NCBI RefSeq assembly: GCF_015277775.1
Contig: NZ_CP063849.1
Span: 7,393,501 to 7,457,500 of the forward strand
Source of the DNA: Paludibaculum fermentans
Lineage (GTDB): Bacteria > Acidobacteriota > Terriglobia > Bryobacterales > Bryobacteraceae
Reading direction: 5' to 3'
Length of the DNA stretch: 64,000 nt
The first letter of the stretch is position 1. The number at the start of each line of letters is the position of its first letter. A program made the position numbers and the translations under genes. Below are positions 34,774-43,200 of this stretch, in pieces. The notes under the pieces are model-generated. The model saw only the letters and a program-made list of their open reading frames with translations, had not been told where the DNA came from and made no database searches.

Positions 34774-36797
34774 CCCCGATCTCGCGCCGCGCTATCCTGA
34801 CCTGGCCCTCCCTCGCCTGGGCCCAGCCGCCCGCGGCGGCTCAGTCCAGCCTGGCTCTCCATCTCGCTGCCCAACTCGACAACCTTGCTATCGAGTGGGA
34901 CGCCCGCCGCGCCGCCATCACAACTCCAGCCGCCTTCCAGAACCGCATCCGGTTCATCCAGGCGCGCGTTCGCGAAATGCTCGGGCCCCTCGGACCGGCC
35001 ACTCCGCTGCATGCCGAAGTCACGCGCATTACCCAACGCGACGGTTACCGCATCGAAAACCTGCTCTTTCAATCCGCGCCCAATCTTTGGGTCACGGCCA
35101 ACCTCTACGTGCCGGCAAGCCCCGGCCCTCATCCGGCCGTTCTCTCGCCTTGCGGCCACTACGAAATCTCACGCCAACACCCCGACTACCAGCGCGCCTA
35201 TATCCTGCTCGCCCGCGCCGGCTTCGTGGTACTCGCCTATGACCCCACCGGCCAGGGCGAACGCCGCCAATACTGGGACCCCGTCACCAAAACGCAGCAG
35301 GGCATGCTCCGCAGCGTCGACGAGCACTCCCTCTCCGGACACCTCCTTCTCCTGCTCGGACAATCCCTCACCGGTTACCTCGTGCGAGACGGCATGCGCG
35401 GCATCGACTACCTGCTCAGCCGCCCCGACGTCGACCCGCAACGCATCGCCTGTGCCGGCCACTCCGGCGGCGGAACCCTCACCATGTTCCTCGCCCATGC
35501 CGACCCGCGCATCCGCTGCTTCGTCATCAACGAGGGTGGCACCTTCCACCGCTGGCCCATGCACCTCCAACCCGGAGCCAAAGTCCCCATCGCCGACGCG
35601 GAACAGAACCTGTTTCCAGCCGCCATTCACGGCATCGACGCCTGCGACCTGCACTCCGCTATCGCTCCGCGACCTCTCCTGGCCTTGATCGAGAACTACA
35701 CCCCGGCCTTCCAGGAAACGGCCGCGCACATCCGCCGGCGCTACAGCCTGCTGGGCCATGACGCCGATTTTGAAACCGCCGAAGCCCAGGCGCCACACGC
35801 CTGGACTCAAAAACTCCGTCTCGCGACGGCCGACTTTCTCTCACGCCATCTGCTACAAAAACCAGGGCCCACGGAAGAGCCGCCGGCCAACCCCGAGCCG
35901 CCCGATGTCCTCAACGTCACCCCATCGGGATCCTTGAAACACGAGCAGCGCGGCCTCACGCTGTTTCAGTTCGTCCAGCGAGAAGTCCATAAACATCAGC
36001 CAGTTACCTCCGCGGCACTACGCCAGTTCCTGCGCCTGCCGGCCCAGCCCAAACCCGAGCCCCGCCGGATCCACGGCGAGACCATCCACAACATCCGAGT
36101 CGAGACCTACGACCTGCCCATCGACTCAACGCTCGCCCTCAAGGCCACCGCCTATCACCCGGCCAGCCCTTCTCGCGAGGCGCCCATCGTCCTTATCGGC
36201 GATCAGCCCCATGTCATGAATGCCGAACTCGCTAGTCAGGGCCGCCGCATCCTCGCCGTCGACGTCCGAGGACTGACCGGGCCTCCGTCCGCCAACTTCA
36301 GCCACCTCTTCGCGCCCGAAACCGCCCACGCCTACCTCGCCTGGTATCTCAACCAGGACCTCTGCGGCCTGCGCGTCGCGGACACCCTCCAATCCATTGC
36401 CAGCGCACGGCTTATCTTCAAAACGACAAGTGTTGTTTTGGAGTCTCGCGGCCTCGCCGGCGTCTGGGCGCTATGCGCCGCCGCCATCGAGCCCGCCATC
36501 TCCGCCACCACCTGCCTCACCCCCTTGCTCTCCTACGCCGCCCTCACTCGAACGGACCGCCACCTTGTCCCAGCCAGCTACCTGGTCCGAGGCCTTCTCC
36601 AGCTCGCGGATCTGCCTGAAATCGCAGCCCTGATCGCGCCCCGCCGACTCACCATTGCCGCTCCGGTCGACGCCATGCTCCAGCCCATTCCGTTGAACGA
36701 AGCCATCGCCGAATACCGGCCCACCCGCGACGCCTATCGCCGCGTCGGACACGCCGGCCGCTTCACCCTTGCCGCCGGGCCGCTTCCTTCCGCATAG
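34770..36797 (+). CDS. Exported alpha/beta hydrolase (acetyl xylan esterase-like), two-part protein
   Basis: 675 aa with an N-terminal Tat-like signal (ISRRAILTWPSLAWAQP). The first ~350 residues form an alpha/beta hydrolase: VLSPCGHYEISRQHP, VVLAYDPTGQGERRQYW, then AGHSGGGTLTMFLAHADP with the nucleophile serine in GHSGG. The second half (~370-670) looks like a degenerate hydrolase-type repeat (VLIGDQPHVMNAELASQGRR) without an obvious nucleophile motif. This fits the large acetyl-xylan-esterase/abhydrolase proteins found in acidobacterial polysaccharide loci; the ester removed is unknown. Translationally coupled to the toroid protein and converging with the TIR gene, overlapping it by 35 bases. 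Confidence 0.82.
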   Translation: MTPISRRAILTWPSLAWAQPPAAAQSSLALHLAAQLDNLAIEWDARRAAITTPAAFQNRIRFIQARVREMLGPLGPATPLHAEVTRITQRDGYRIENLLFQSAPNLWVTANLYVPASPGPHPAVLSPCGHYEISRQHPDYQRAYILLARAGFVVLAYDPTGQGERRQYWDPVTKTQQGMLRSVDEHSLSGHLLLLLGQSLTGYLVRDGMRGIDYLLSRPDVDPQRIACAGHSGGGTLTMFLAHADPRIRCFVINEGGTFHRWPMHLQPGAKVPIADAEQNLFPAAIHGIDACDLHSAIAPRPLLALIENYTPAFQETAAHIRRRYSLLGHDADFETAEAQAPHAWTQKLRLATADFLSRHLLQKPGPTEEPPANPEPPDVLNVTPSGSLKHEQRGLTLFQFVQREVHKHQPVTSAALRQFLRLPAQPKPEPRRIHGETIHNIRVETYDLPIDSTLALKATAYHPASPSREAPIVLIGDQPHVMNAELASQGRRILAVDVRGLTGPPSANFSHLFAPETAHAYLAWYLNQDLCGLRVADTLQSIASARLIFKTTSVVLESRGLAGVWALCAAAIEPAISATTCLTPLLSYAALTRTDRHLVPASYLVRGLLQLADLPEIAALIAPRRLTIAAPVDAMLQPIPLNEAIAEYRPTRDAYRRVGHAGRFTLAAGPLPSA

Positions 36798-37326
36798 CCG
36801 CGATCAGCCGCTCCATCCCGGCTGTAAACTCTGGAAATAAATCGACATACTGCCATTGTTCACTGATCCGGGATGGCACGCCGCACTCCTCCAGCCGCAC
36901 CGGCAGGAAGAACAGGTCGTCCAATGGCAGGCTCCGCGCGCAATCCAACGCATAGCGCAGCTCGCTCTGGAACGTCCCGCGCTTGCCCACGGACCGCCAC
37001 GACAGGCACGCCACGAAGAAATCCGCCGTCCGGATCGCTCCTTCTATGGCTCGCGGCCAGTTCTGTCCCGGCACCAGCGCGTGCCGGTCCATCCACGGCT
37101 GAAAGCCCGCCTCCAGCAGCGCAACTCTCATCCTATCCACTACTTCCGAGTCCTCCACGGCGTAGGCCAGAAACACCTTCGGCCTCTGCTCCCGCTGGAA
37201 CTCGACACCCTCCACCCCGCGCGTAAACACGCCCAGGCTGGCAATCTCCACCGCTTGCCCCTGATTCAGGCACCGTTGCAGCAGCCGGGCCACCTGCCGC
37301 GTCGTCACCGGCCTATTTGCGGCCAC
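36763..37326 (-). CDS. TIR-domain protein with an HU-like N-terminal segment
   Basis: 187 aa. Residues ~48-175 are a TIR domain: PKVFLAYAVEDSEVVDRM, WMDRHALVPGQNWPRAI (BB-loop region), AIRTADFFVACLS and FQSELRYALD, where Glu122 sits at the position of the NADase catalytic glutamate. Residues ~8-46 (VARLLQRCLNQGQAVEIASL then GVF) resemble the helix-beta core of HU/IHF-type DNA-binding proteins and align with the small protein encoded just upstream. TIR proteins act in bacterial defence as NAD-consuming or signal-producing enzymes, but the role of this one is inferred. It overlaps the upstream gene by 14 bases and the convergent esterase by 35. Confidence 0.8.
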   Translation of the reverse strand: MAANRPVTTRQVARLLQRCLNQGQAVEIASLGVFTRGVEGVEFQREQRPKVFLAYAVEDSEVVDRMRVALLEAGFQPWMDRHALVPGQNWPRAIEGAIRTADFFVACLSWRSVGKRGTFQSELRYALDCARSLPLDDLFFLPVRLEECGVPSRISEQWQYVDLFPEFTAGMERLIAAMRKEAARRQG

Positions 37327-37534
37327 GGCCGGGACTCCTCATCACGCTCGCCTTCTCGAAGCGGAACGACGAGTTCCGTTCCGGCACCAGCCGCCCCAAC
37401 CCCGGCAGGGAAACCACCTCGCCGTTTCTCAACCGGCTGAGGATCCGCTCCACCGTCCGGTCCAGTTCATCCGCGGCCTGGGGGATGCTCTGCCCGCCAG
37501 CCGTCAAAAGATCGATCAGATACTTGTTCGTCAT
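37313..37534 (-). CDS. Small HU/IHF-like protein
   Basis: 73 aa. The sequence (NKYLIDLLTAGGQSIPQAAD then RILSRLRNGEVVSLPGLGRL) follows the HU fold: two N-terminal helices and the conserved G-x-V-x-LPGLG turn into the beta arm. It is short and lacks the usual GRNPQTGE arm motif, so DNA bending by arm intercalation is doubtful; protein-protein contact is an alternative. TTTAAT (37548-37543) lies eight bases before the ATG, suggesting a leaderless mRNA. It is co-translated with the TIR gene, whose N-terminus looks like a second copy of its core. Confidence 0.75.
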   Translation of the reverse strand: MTNKYLIDLLTAGGQSIPQAADELDRTVERILSRLRNGEVVSLPGLGRLVPERNSSFRFEKASVMRSPGRGRK

Positions 37535-37542
37535 CGGCCGGC

Positions 37543-37548
37543 ATTAAA
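37543..37548 (-). promoter_or_regulatory. -10 element for the HU-like/TIR operon
   Basis: TTTAAT (5 of 6) on the minus strand ends eight nt before the ATG of the HU-like gene. It marks the HU-like/TIR pair as a separate transcription unit from the membrane-protein operon upstream. Confidence 0.45.
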
Positions 37549-37654
37549 CACCACGAAAACAAGAATCTGCTCGGTGTGCTCGCCACGCCTGCAGCTAAGC
37601 AATAGAAAAAGACCAAGTTGTGGCTTGAAGAAATATTTCGAAAGGCTGTGACCG

Positions 37655-38923
37655 CTATTTCAAAGAGCCCGGAATCGCGATTTCCACGCCGCTCCGCTCG
37701 AACCGCCGCACCACCCGCACGCCTTCGGGACGGGGCAGAGCCGCCTCGTCGGTCCGCAGGACATAGACCTCGGCCGTTACTCCTGGCCGCAGGACTACGT
37801 AGGACGCGGGCCTGTAGAAGCGCAAGCCCTGCTCCATCGGGAACTGCACGGCCACCGGACCTTTCGGGTGCAAGCCGTCCAGTGCCGCGGCCACGGCCTG
37901 GTTGTCGGCGTCAAAGCCCCACGCTGCATAGACTTGCGGCTGCACCGAGGAGACGGAAACCAGCGCCAGCAGCGACAGTGGCAGCGCACCCCAGCGCAGT
38001 CGCCGGGCCGCCTCGGCCGCTAGGAGAAAGACCAGTGGTATCAGATAGATGCCGGTTCGCCCGTAGGGCCAGGGGAAGTGTGCAAACCCATGCAGCAAGG
38101 CAATTCCAGCAAGACTCAGCCCGAGTGTGATTGTCAGTGCCCCCCGCTCCATCCAGGCGCCCCACACCACGGCCAAGGGGACGGCTACAACCAGGACCGT
38201 GGACAAGTCCGGCCAACCCGGCACATCCATCAGGCTCCGCCACGAGATCCAGGGTGAAGCGACGCCATAGTAAAACCGTTCGCTGACGGCTCGACTCACG
38301 GGGATCGCCAGAACGACCAGCGCCGCCACCAGGCCGGGAGCCGCCAGTTCATCCACCCGCCGCCACAGGCGTTTCGTGACCAGCACCGAGAACAACCAAG
38401 CTGCCGCCGGCACGACGTAGACGGGATTCGAAGCCACCGCCAACCCAAGTGCCAACGACGCGCGCCGGTATCGCTCTACCCCAGTCTCAGTCATGGCGTA
38501 GATGACGAACCCCATCCCCAGGCTGTAGCCCCGGGCCAGGGAGAAGTAGTCGATCAGGCCGGCATGCACCGCCAACAGCACTGCTGTCGCCGCCATGAGA
38601 GGCGTATCCCCCAACCGCTGCCGGGTCAGCCTCCAGACGCTCCACAGGTACAACAGCGTGCCCAGCAGCGCGGGCAGCCGGAAGCGCAACTCACCCTTAC
38701 CCAGCAAGGAGATAACGGCCTTGCACAGCAGGCTGTGCAGGACGTGGTGGTTCGCGTCGTAGGTGGTGAGCACCTGCAGCAGCGGCGGGGCCACGAACTC
38801 GTTGAAAGTAAAGGCCTCATCGGTCGTGATGGAGGTCGTGGCCGCCCGCCACAGGTGAAAGCAGAACACCGCCGCCAGCAAGGCGCCAGCCCATCGAGAC
38901 CACTGCAACTCATTCCAGCGCAA
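37655..38923 (-). CDS. Polytopic GT-C-like membrane glycosyltransferase
   Basis: 422 aa with about nine to eleven hydrophobic helices. The first loop contains TTSITTDEAFTFNEFVAPP, the Asp-Glu pair typical of GT-C (PMT/ArnT/RgtA-like) enzymes that use polyprenyl-phosphate sugars, and ANHHVLHSLLCK, a second conserved block of that group. A soluble C-terminal ~90 residues follows (GPVAVQFPMEQGLRFYRPAS). It would act in the inner membrane with its active site in the periplasm. Last gene of the S55-peptidase operon, overlapping the previous gene by 14 bases. Acceptor unknown. Confidence 0.75.
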   Translation of the reverse strand: MRWNELQWSRWAGALLAAVFCFHLWRAATTSITTDEAFTFNEFVAPPLLQVLTTYDANHHVLHSLLCKAVISLLGKGELRFRLPALLGTLLYLWSVWRLTRQRLGDTPLMAATAVLLAVHAGLIDYFSLARGYSLGMGFVIYAMTETGVERYRRASLALGLAVASNPVYVVPAAAWLFSVLVTKRLWRRVDELAAPGLVAALVVLAIPVSRAVSERFYYGVASPWISWRSLMDVPGWPDLSTVLVVAVPLAVVWGAWMERGALTITLGLSLAGIALLHGFAHFPWPYGRTGIYLIPLVFLLAAEAARRLRWGALPLSLLALVSVSSVQPQVYAAWGFDADNQAVAAALDGLHPKGPVAVQFPMEQGLRFYRPASYVVLRPGVTAEVYVLRTDEAALPRPEGVRVVRRFERSGVEIAIPGSLK

Positions 38924-40442
38924 AGAGATGCACCTCCTCGCGCTGCCCCGTCTCCTTGGCGCCCCAGAATGCGGCGTTGCGGTGCAGTTCGTCGGCCAGG
39001 GCGCTACCCTCTCGTACTACCACATGCGTGATCCCTAATCTTTTCAGGAAGATCACAGCACCTCGGCGCAGCCCGGCGGGCGGCTCGACGGAGCGGCCGT
39101 AGCTCCCTAAAACCCGGACCTCGTCGAACTCAAACGGTTGTCCAAAATCGATCTCCACGGCACAGTCGCAGCCGCTCACCACGCTGTTGTCGAACGCCCA
39201 TCCGGCCCGTTGTTCGCCCTCAGTCGCCCGGATCCGCCATGCGGGCGAGCGAGGCACTTCCACGCCCGCCCGATAGAACCGCACTTCCCCGTTAACCCCT
39301 TGCCGTGGAAGGGCATACGTCCTGCGAGCCCCGCCAGGCACGGGGATGCGCGATTCACGCCAGGTCCCGAAGGCGCGGCTCATCGTTGCCAGGAGCGCCG
39401 GGTCCCCGCTCACGGGATGCGTCATCAGGCTCCGGGCCAGGGGTATCTCGCTCAAAAAGAAGGCGTTGGGACCGACGGAGCGCTCCAGCATCCGCGCGTC
39501 TTCCACGCCCCGGCTCAGCTCCTGAACCGGTGCCAGACGCTCCGCCAGACCAGGCCAAACCGTCACCAGTTGGAAGCCCACCAACACCGCCGCCACCGCC
39601 TTCTGACGCCGCACCAGCCAGCCCAGGGCAAGCGCCGCAAACGGCACGAGGACCCAGGGCAAATGCAGGAAAAGAAAGCCAGAGAACGCGTTTCCACCCG
39701 ACTCCGGAGCCACCCGCCAGGCAAACCAGGCTAGAAAGAAAGCCCAGGGCAGAATCAGCCACTGGCGCGCGGCGGCGACGAGCCAGATGGTCGAGAATAT
39801 GCAGAACGCAAACAGCACCTGCGATCCGCCAAACCCGGCAAACCCAAGCAGGGGCGCAGCCGTGAAAACGAGCAACGCCGCGGTGACCGCCCCCAGCGGC
39901 TCCATCCATCGCCGGGCCGCGGCCAGGACCGTCAAGGCCAGGGCGGCATGGAAACAGAGGTGGACCAGGCGGATGGCCGGCTCCGCCCCGAAGCGATACG
40001 GCAAGGTCCAGAATGTACCTGCGTCCCACCCCGGCGGGGTCCAATGGCGCACGATCCCGATGGCTTGCACCAACGCCTCGTCCCAAACGACAGGCGTTGT
40101 TTTACCGTTCGTGAGGGCCCAAAAGCCGAACACCCCCATGACGACAGCCATCAGGGCCATCAGCCATCGGGGCAGTGGTTCGTCCGCCTCCACACGGATG
40201 TCCTTCCGCCGCCAAGTCGCCAACGCTGTCAATAGGATCGAGGCCCAGAGCAGCGCGCCTTTCCGTGGGCCGGCCCACCAGACGGCCGCCGCCGACAGAG
40301 GCACTCCAACGGCAAGTGCGGCCGGCCAGCGTTCCCCCGCGCGCAACCGGATCCGGCACAATCCGAGGATAAGCCAGCCCAGCGAGCCCGTGAGCACCAC
40401 GGTCGCCAGCGAGCCCTCCAGAATGTGCCATACCTCTTTCAT
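38910..40442 (-). CDS. Polytopic membrane protein, GT-C-like, with soluble C-terminal domain
   Basis: 510 aa. About ten hydrophobic segments in the first ~320 residues; the first long loop has KTTPVVWDEALVQAIGIVRH, a Trp-Asp-Glu motif in the position of the GT-C acidic pair. The C-terminal ~190 residues are soluble and contain VEIDFGQPFEFDEVRVLGSY, which resembles a discoidin-like carbohydrate-binding strand pattern. A glycosyltransferase role is plausible but less certain than for the next gene. ATG overlaps the upstream stop by four bases; the end overlaps the next start by 14. Confidence 0.65.
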   Translation of the reverse strand: MKEVWHILEGSLATVVLTGSLGWLILGLCRIRLRAGERWPAALAVGVPLSAAAVWWAGPRKGALLWASILLTALATWRRKDIRVEADEPLPRWLMALMAVVMGVFGFWALTNGKTTPVVWDEALVQAIGIVRHWTPPGWDAGTFWTLPYRFGAEPAIRLVHLCFHAALALTVLAAARRWMEPLGAVTAALLVFTAAPLLGFAGFGGSQVLFAFCIFSTIWLVAAARQWLILPWAFFLAWFAWRVAPESGGNAFSGFLFLHLPWVLVPFAALALGWLVRRQKAVAAVLVGFQLVTVWPGLAERLAPVQELSRGVEDARMLERSVGPNAFFLSEIPLARSLMTHPVSGDPALLATMSRAFGTWRESRIPVPGGARRTYALPRQGVNGEVRFYRAGVEVPRSPAWRIRATEGEQRAGWAFDNSVVSGCDCAVEIDFGQPFEFDEVRVLGSYGRSVEPPAGLRRGAVIFLKRLGITHVVVREGSALADELHRNAAFWGAKETGQREEVHLFALE

Positions 40443-40960
40443 TCTTCGAGGAATCCAGCCCCCGTGACGAGTACGCCCAGCTTCGCGCCATCGCCAGGGG
40501 ACACCCAGGGCTTATCGACAATGCCGACAAGAGTAATAACCTGCTCTTCCTGGGCCAGGGCTTTTGGGATGGGGGCCCGGAATCTGTACTGCGCCGCATG
40601 GTCACAGCGCAGTGTGCCCACCTTCTGCCCATTTACTTCAAATGTCAGAGTGATGGGGCCGGTGTCCCTAAGCGTCGCGTCCGCTACCTCGAAGTCGAAG
40701 GCCGCCAACCACTTGCCGTCCCATGGGAGGGTACAGCGCACGGTAGGCCACGCACCCGTCCAGCGCTTCCATCCAGTGTTCGCTATGTCATTCAAAATGA
40801 AGGAGCTGGTGCGAGGCTCGCTCATGGACGCAAAGCACGGCATCTCTAGCGGATCCTCTGCCGTAACTTGTGCAAGTTGCTCAGGAATCGGGGCGAACCG
40901 CGGCGTGCGCGAGCATCCGGCCAGGACGCCCGCCAACACGAGAACCGCTGTTCGCCACAT
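40439..40960 (-). CDS. Lipoprotein, unknown family
   Basis: 173 aa with a lipoprotein signal: LVLAGVLAGCSRTPRF, lipobox Cys at residue 16. The mature part includes GPITLTFEVNGQKVGTLRCD and KPWVSPGDGAKLGVLVTG, a beta-rich pattern. Similar wording (beta-sandwich, DFEV) appears in the C-terminus of the next gene product, so the two may share a fold. Anchored to a membrane, side unknown. It starts five bases after the propeller stop and its stop overlaps the next ATG (ATGA), so it belongs to the operon. Confidence 0.68.
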   Translation of the reverse strand: MWRTAVLVLAGVLAGCSRTPRFAPIPEQLAQVTAEDPLEMPCFASMSEPRTSSFILNDIANTGWKRWTGAWPTVRCTLPWDGKWLAAFDFEVADATLRDTGPITLTFEVNGQKVGTLRCDHAAQYRFRAPIPKALAQEEQVITLVGIVDKPWVSPGDGAKLGVLVTGAGFLEE

Positions 40961-40965
40961 CGGAG

Positions 40966-43200
40966 TTAGCGCAAGACCAAACGCGCCAGGCCCGGATTGC
41001 CAGCCGAATCGAATACCCGCACGACGACACTGTGCTCGCCGGAAATGGCGTTGAACCGGACGATGAAGCGTTCCTGTTTGCTGTCCGCAATGCCATCGGC
41101 CGCATCCATCAGTTTCCAGGCGGAGCCGTCAAACGAGAACTCTCCGCGCCTCACTGGGGAATGCGCATCGGAAGCGTCGACATCGATCTCGATCTGATTG
41201 CCGTTCACGCGGGGCGTGCCCATCGTCACCGTGGGCGGGGTCTGGTCGATCAGCACAGGCTGGCTCACCAGTTCGCCCTCGCGGGCCGAGGCCGGGCTGT
41301 TGGCGAGTCGGTCCGACGCCAGTACGCGGAAGTAGTAGCGGCCGTCCGCGAAGACCTCGGTCTCCTGCATGTAGGTGTTGTCGGCGATCTCGCTTTTCAA
41401 CAACTTCCAGGTGACCTCGTCTTCAGCCCGGTACCACAGAGAATAAATGAGCTTGTCGCCGTCCGGGTCGTCCGCCTGCCAGGCGATGAAGAGCTGGGGC
41501 GTGCCACTGCGGCTGATGTTTTGGGTGGGTGTCCCGCTGCTGGTGGCCGTGCCGGCGTCGCCCGAGTCAGTCACCGTAATGCTATACGAGATCGGGGTTT
41601 GCGGCGCGGCGGCGGCAGTCTTTTGGGCCGAGGCGACCCACTGCGGCGTGACCTGAACGCTACGCACCACAGGGCGCCCGTTCTGCGGCTGGTAACTCAC
41701 TGAAACGGAATCGAGTAGCGGCGACTGGCCGTTCACGGGCTGGAACTCGGCCTGCCACTGGATATAGCGGGCATTCGGGCTCGAGATCAGGGCCTTGGCC
41801 AGGTCCGAGACCGGCTCGGACCAATCACTCCAAGTGCGGTCCGGCCGGGCCGAGTTGCCGGCGCGCGTCCGGAAGCTCATCTTTCCAGACGAGTTATCCG
41901 TTCGCCACTCCAGCCGGCCCCAACGGGCGACGTTGCCCGCATCATGGACAGGCGACTCGTAGGTGCCCTTCGCTATGGGCTGGTTTGAAAGCCGGTAGAG
42001 TTTGGCCTGATTGCTGGTCGCGGCCACGATGCCCTGCGCCGTGGGCAGCAACCGGGTGGTCTCGGACTCGTGCGTTTCCAGCAGCAGCGTAGCCTTTAAG
42101 TCCTGGGAAAGACGGTAGATGCGGCCGCGCTGGTCGGTTGAAAAGACCAGGTCTCCGTCTTTCAGGATGAGATCGAAGACATTCTCTTCCTTGGACGACC
42201 AGACCGTCTCCACCATGTTGTCGGGCGCAATGCGGTAGAGCGCCGCTTTCTCCACTCCGGTGACATCGACGGGAGCCGGCGTGGGCGGGGTTTCCGCCCC
42301 GGTGGCGGCCGGCGGCTTGGCGGCCTCGGGTTTGGGTTTGATGTCGACGCCGGCTTGCGCGTCGGATGTGACTGTAATCGTGGAGGTTACGACGCCCTGG
42401 GGCTGCTGGCTGGTGGCCGCCGCTGCCGCTGCCTGGGCCTGCTTCTGGGCGAGGGCTCCGCCGAGCGCGGCTACGAAGATCGACCCGTCCGGAGCGAGCA
42501 CGATGGAGCGGATCTCGGGCAGGCTGGAGTCGTAGAGAACAAAGGCCTTATCTTTGGCCTCGATACGGAAGAGGATGCCGTTCGGCTCGGTGCCGGCCAG
42601 CACCCGGCCATTCGAATCGATGGCCAGGGCCGTGACATGGGATTGGCCGGTCTCGTACCAGACTGAGCCCCTGCCCTCCGGGGTCACGCGCCATACCTGG
42701 CCCTGGTCGCCCGTGGCGGCGTAGACCGCGCCATCCGGACCGACCGCCAGGCCCCAAATGTACTTCGACCTGGGGTTGAAGAACTCCGTCGCCTTGCCGC
42801 CTTCGATGCGGTAGATGCGGCCGTCGGGCGAGGTTCCGGCATACAGGCGGCCCTGGCTATCCAATGCCAGCGCAAAGACTTCCGGCTGCTGCGAGGCCCA
42901 AACCACGGTGGGCTGGCCGCCGGGCTTCACCTGATAGACGCGGCCGCGATGGCCGGTGGAAAAGTAGATGGTGCCGTCGGGTGCGGAGATGACGCTCCAG
43001 ATGCCGGCTTCGCCGGTGGAGGCGAGGGTGTCGAGCGAAGGCGCGAGCGTCAGGCGGCCGTCGCGCGTCAGGGAAATGCCCTGGAACCGGCCCTTGATGA
43101 AGTCGGCGAAGGTGTTGCTTTCCCAGGCCGTGGAGCCGCCGGCCCAAAGGCTCGCCATGGCCAGTGCGGCGCACGGCAGGAGTCGTCTCAAGCGATTCAT
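40966..43200 (-). CDS. Exported beta-propeller protein with C-terminal Ig/FnIII-like domains
   Basis: 744 aa with a signal peptide. Residues ~40-260 and ~300-420 contain repeated propeller blades (PDGTIYFSTGHRGRVYQV, DSQGRLYAGTSPDGRIYRI, PDGAVYAATGDQGQVWRV), interrupted by a low-complexity Ala/Gln/Pro insert (~260-310). The C-terminal ~300 residues have fibronectin- or Ig-like strands (LEWRTDNSSGKMSFRTRAGN, FIAWQADDPDGDKLIYSLWY, DGRYYFRVLASDRLANSPAS). Likely a periplasmic or surface scaffold or binding protein. The start ATG overlaps the S55 peptidase stop by four bases; the lipoprotein gene begins five bases after its stop. Confidence 0.72.
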   Translation of the reverse strand: MNRLRRLLPCAALAMASLWAGGSTAWESNTFADFIKGRFQGISLTRDGRLTLAPSLDTLASTGEAGIWSVISAPDGTIYFSTGHRGRVYQVKPGGQPTVVWASQQPEVFALALDSQGRLYAGTSPDGRIYRIEGGKATEFFNPRSKYIWGLAVGPDGAVYAATGDQGQVWRVTPEGRGSVWYETGQSHVTALAIDSNGRVLAGTEPNGILFRIEAKDKAFVLYDSSLPEIRSIVLAPDGSIFVAALGGALAQKQAQAAAAAATSQQPQGVVTSTITVTSDAQAGVDIKPKPEAAKPPAATGAETPPTPAPVDVTGVEKAALYRIAPDNMVETVWSSKEENVFDLILKDGDLVFSTDQRGRIYRLSQDLKATLLLETHESETTRLLPTAQGIVAATSNQAKLYRLSNQPIAKGTYESPVHDAGNVARWGRLEWRTDNSSGKMSFRTRAGNSARPDRTWSDWSEPVSDLAKALISSPNARYIQWQAEFQPVNGQSPLLDSVSVSYQPQNGRPVVRSVQVTPQWVASAQKTAAAAPQTPISYSITVTDSGDAGTATSSGTPTQNISRSGTPQLFIAWQADDPDGDKLIYSLWYRAEDEVTWKLLKSEIADNTYMQETEVFADGRYYFRVLASDRLANSPASAREGELVSQPVLIDQTPPTVTMGTPRVNGNQIEIDVDASDAHSPVRRGEFSFDGSAWKLMDAADGIADSKQERFIVRFNAISGEHSVVVRVFDSAGNPGLARLVLR

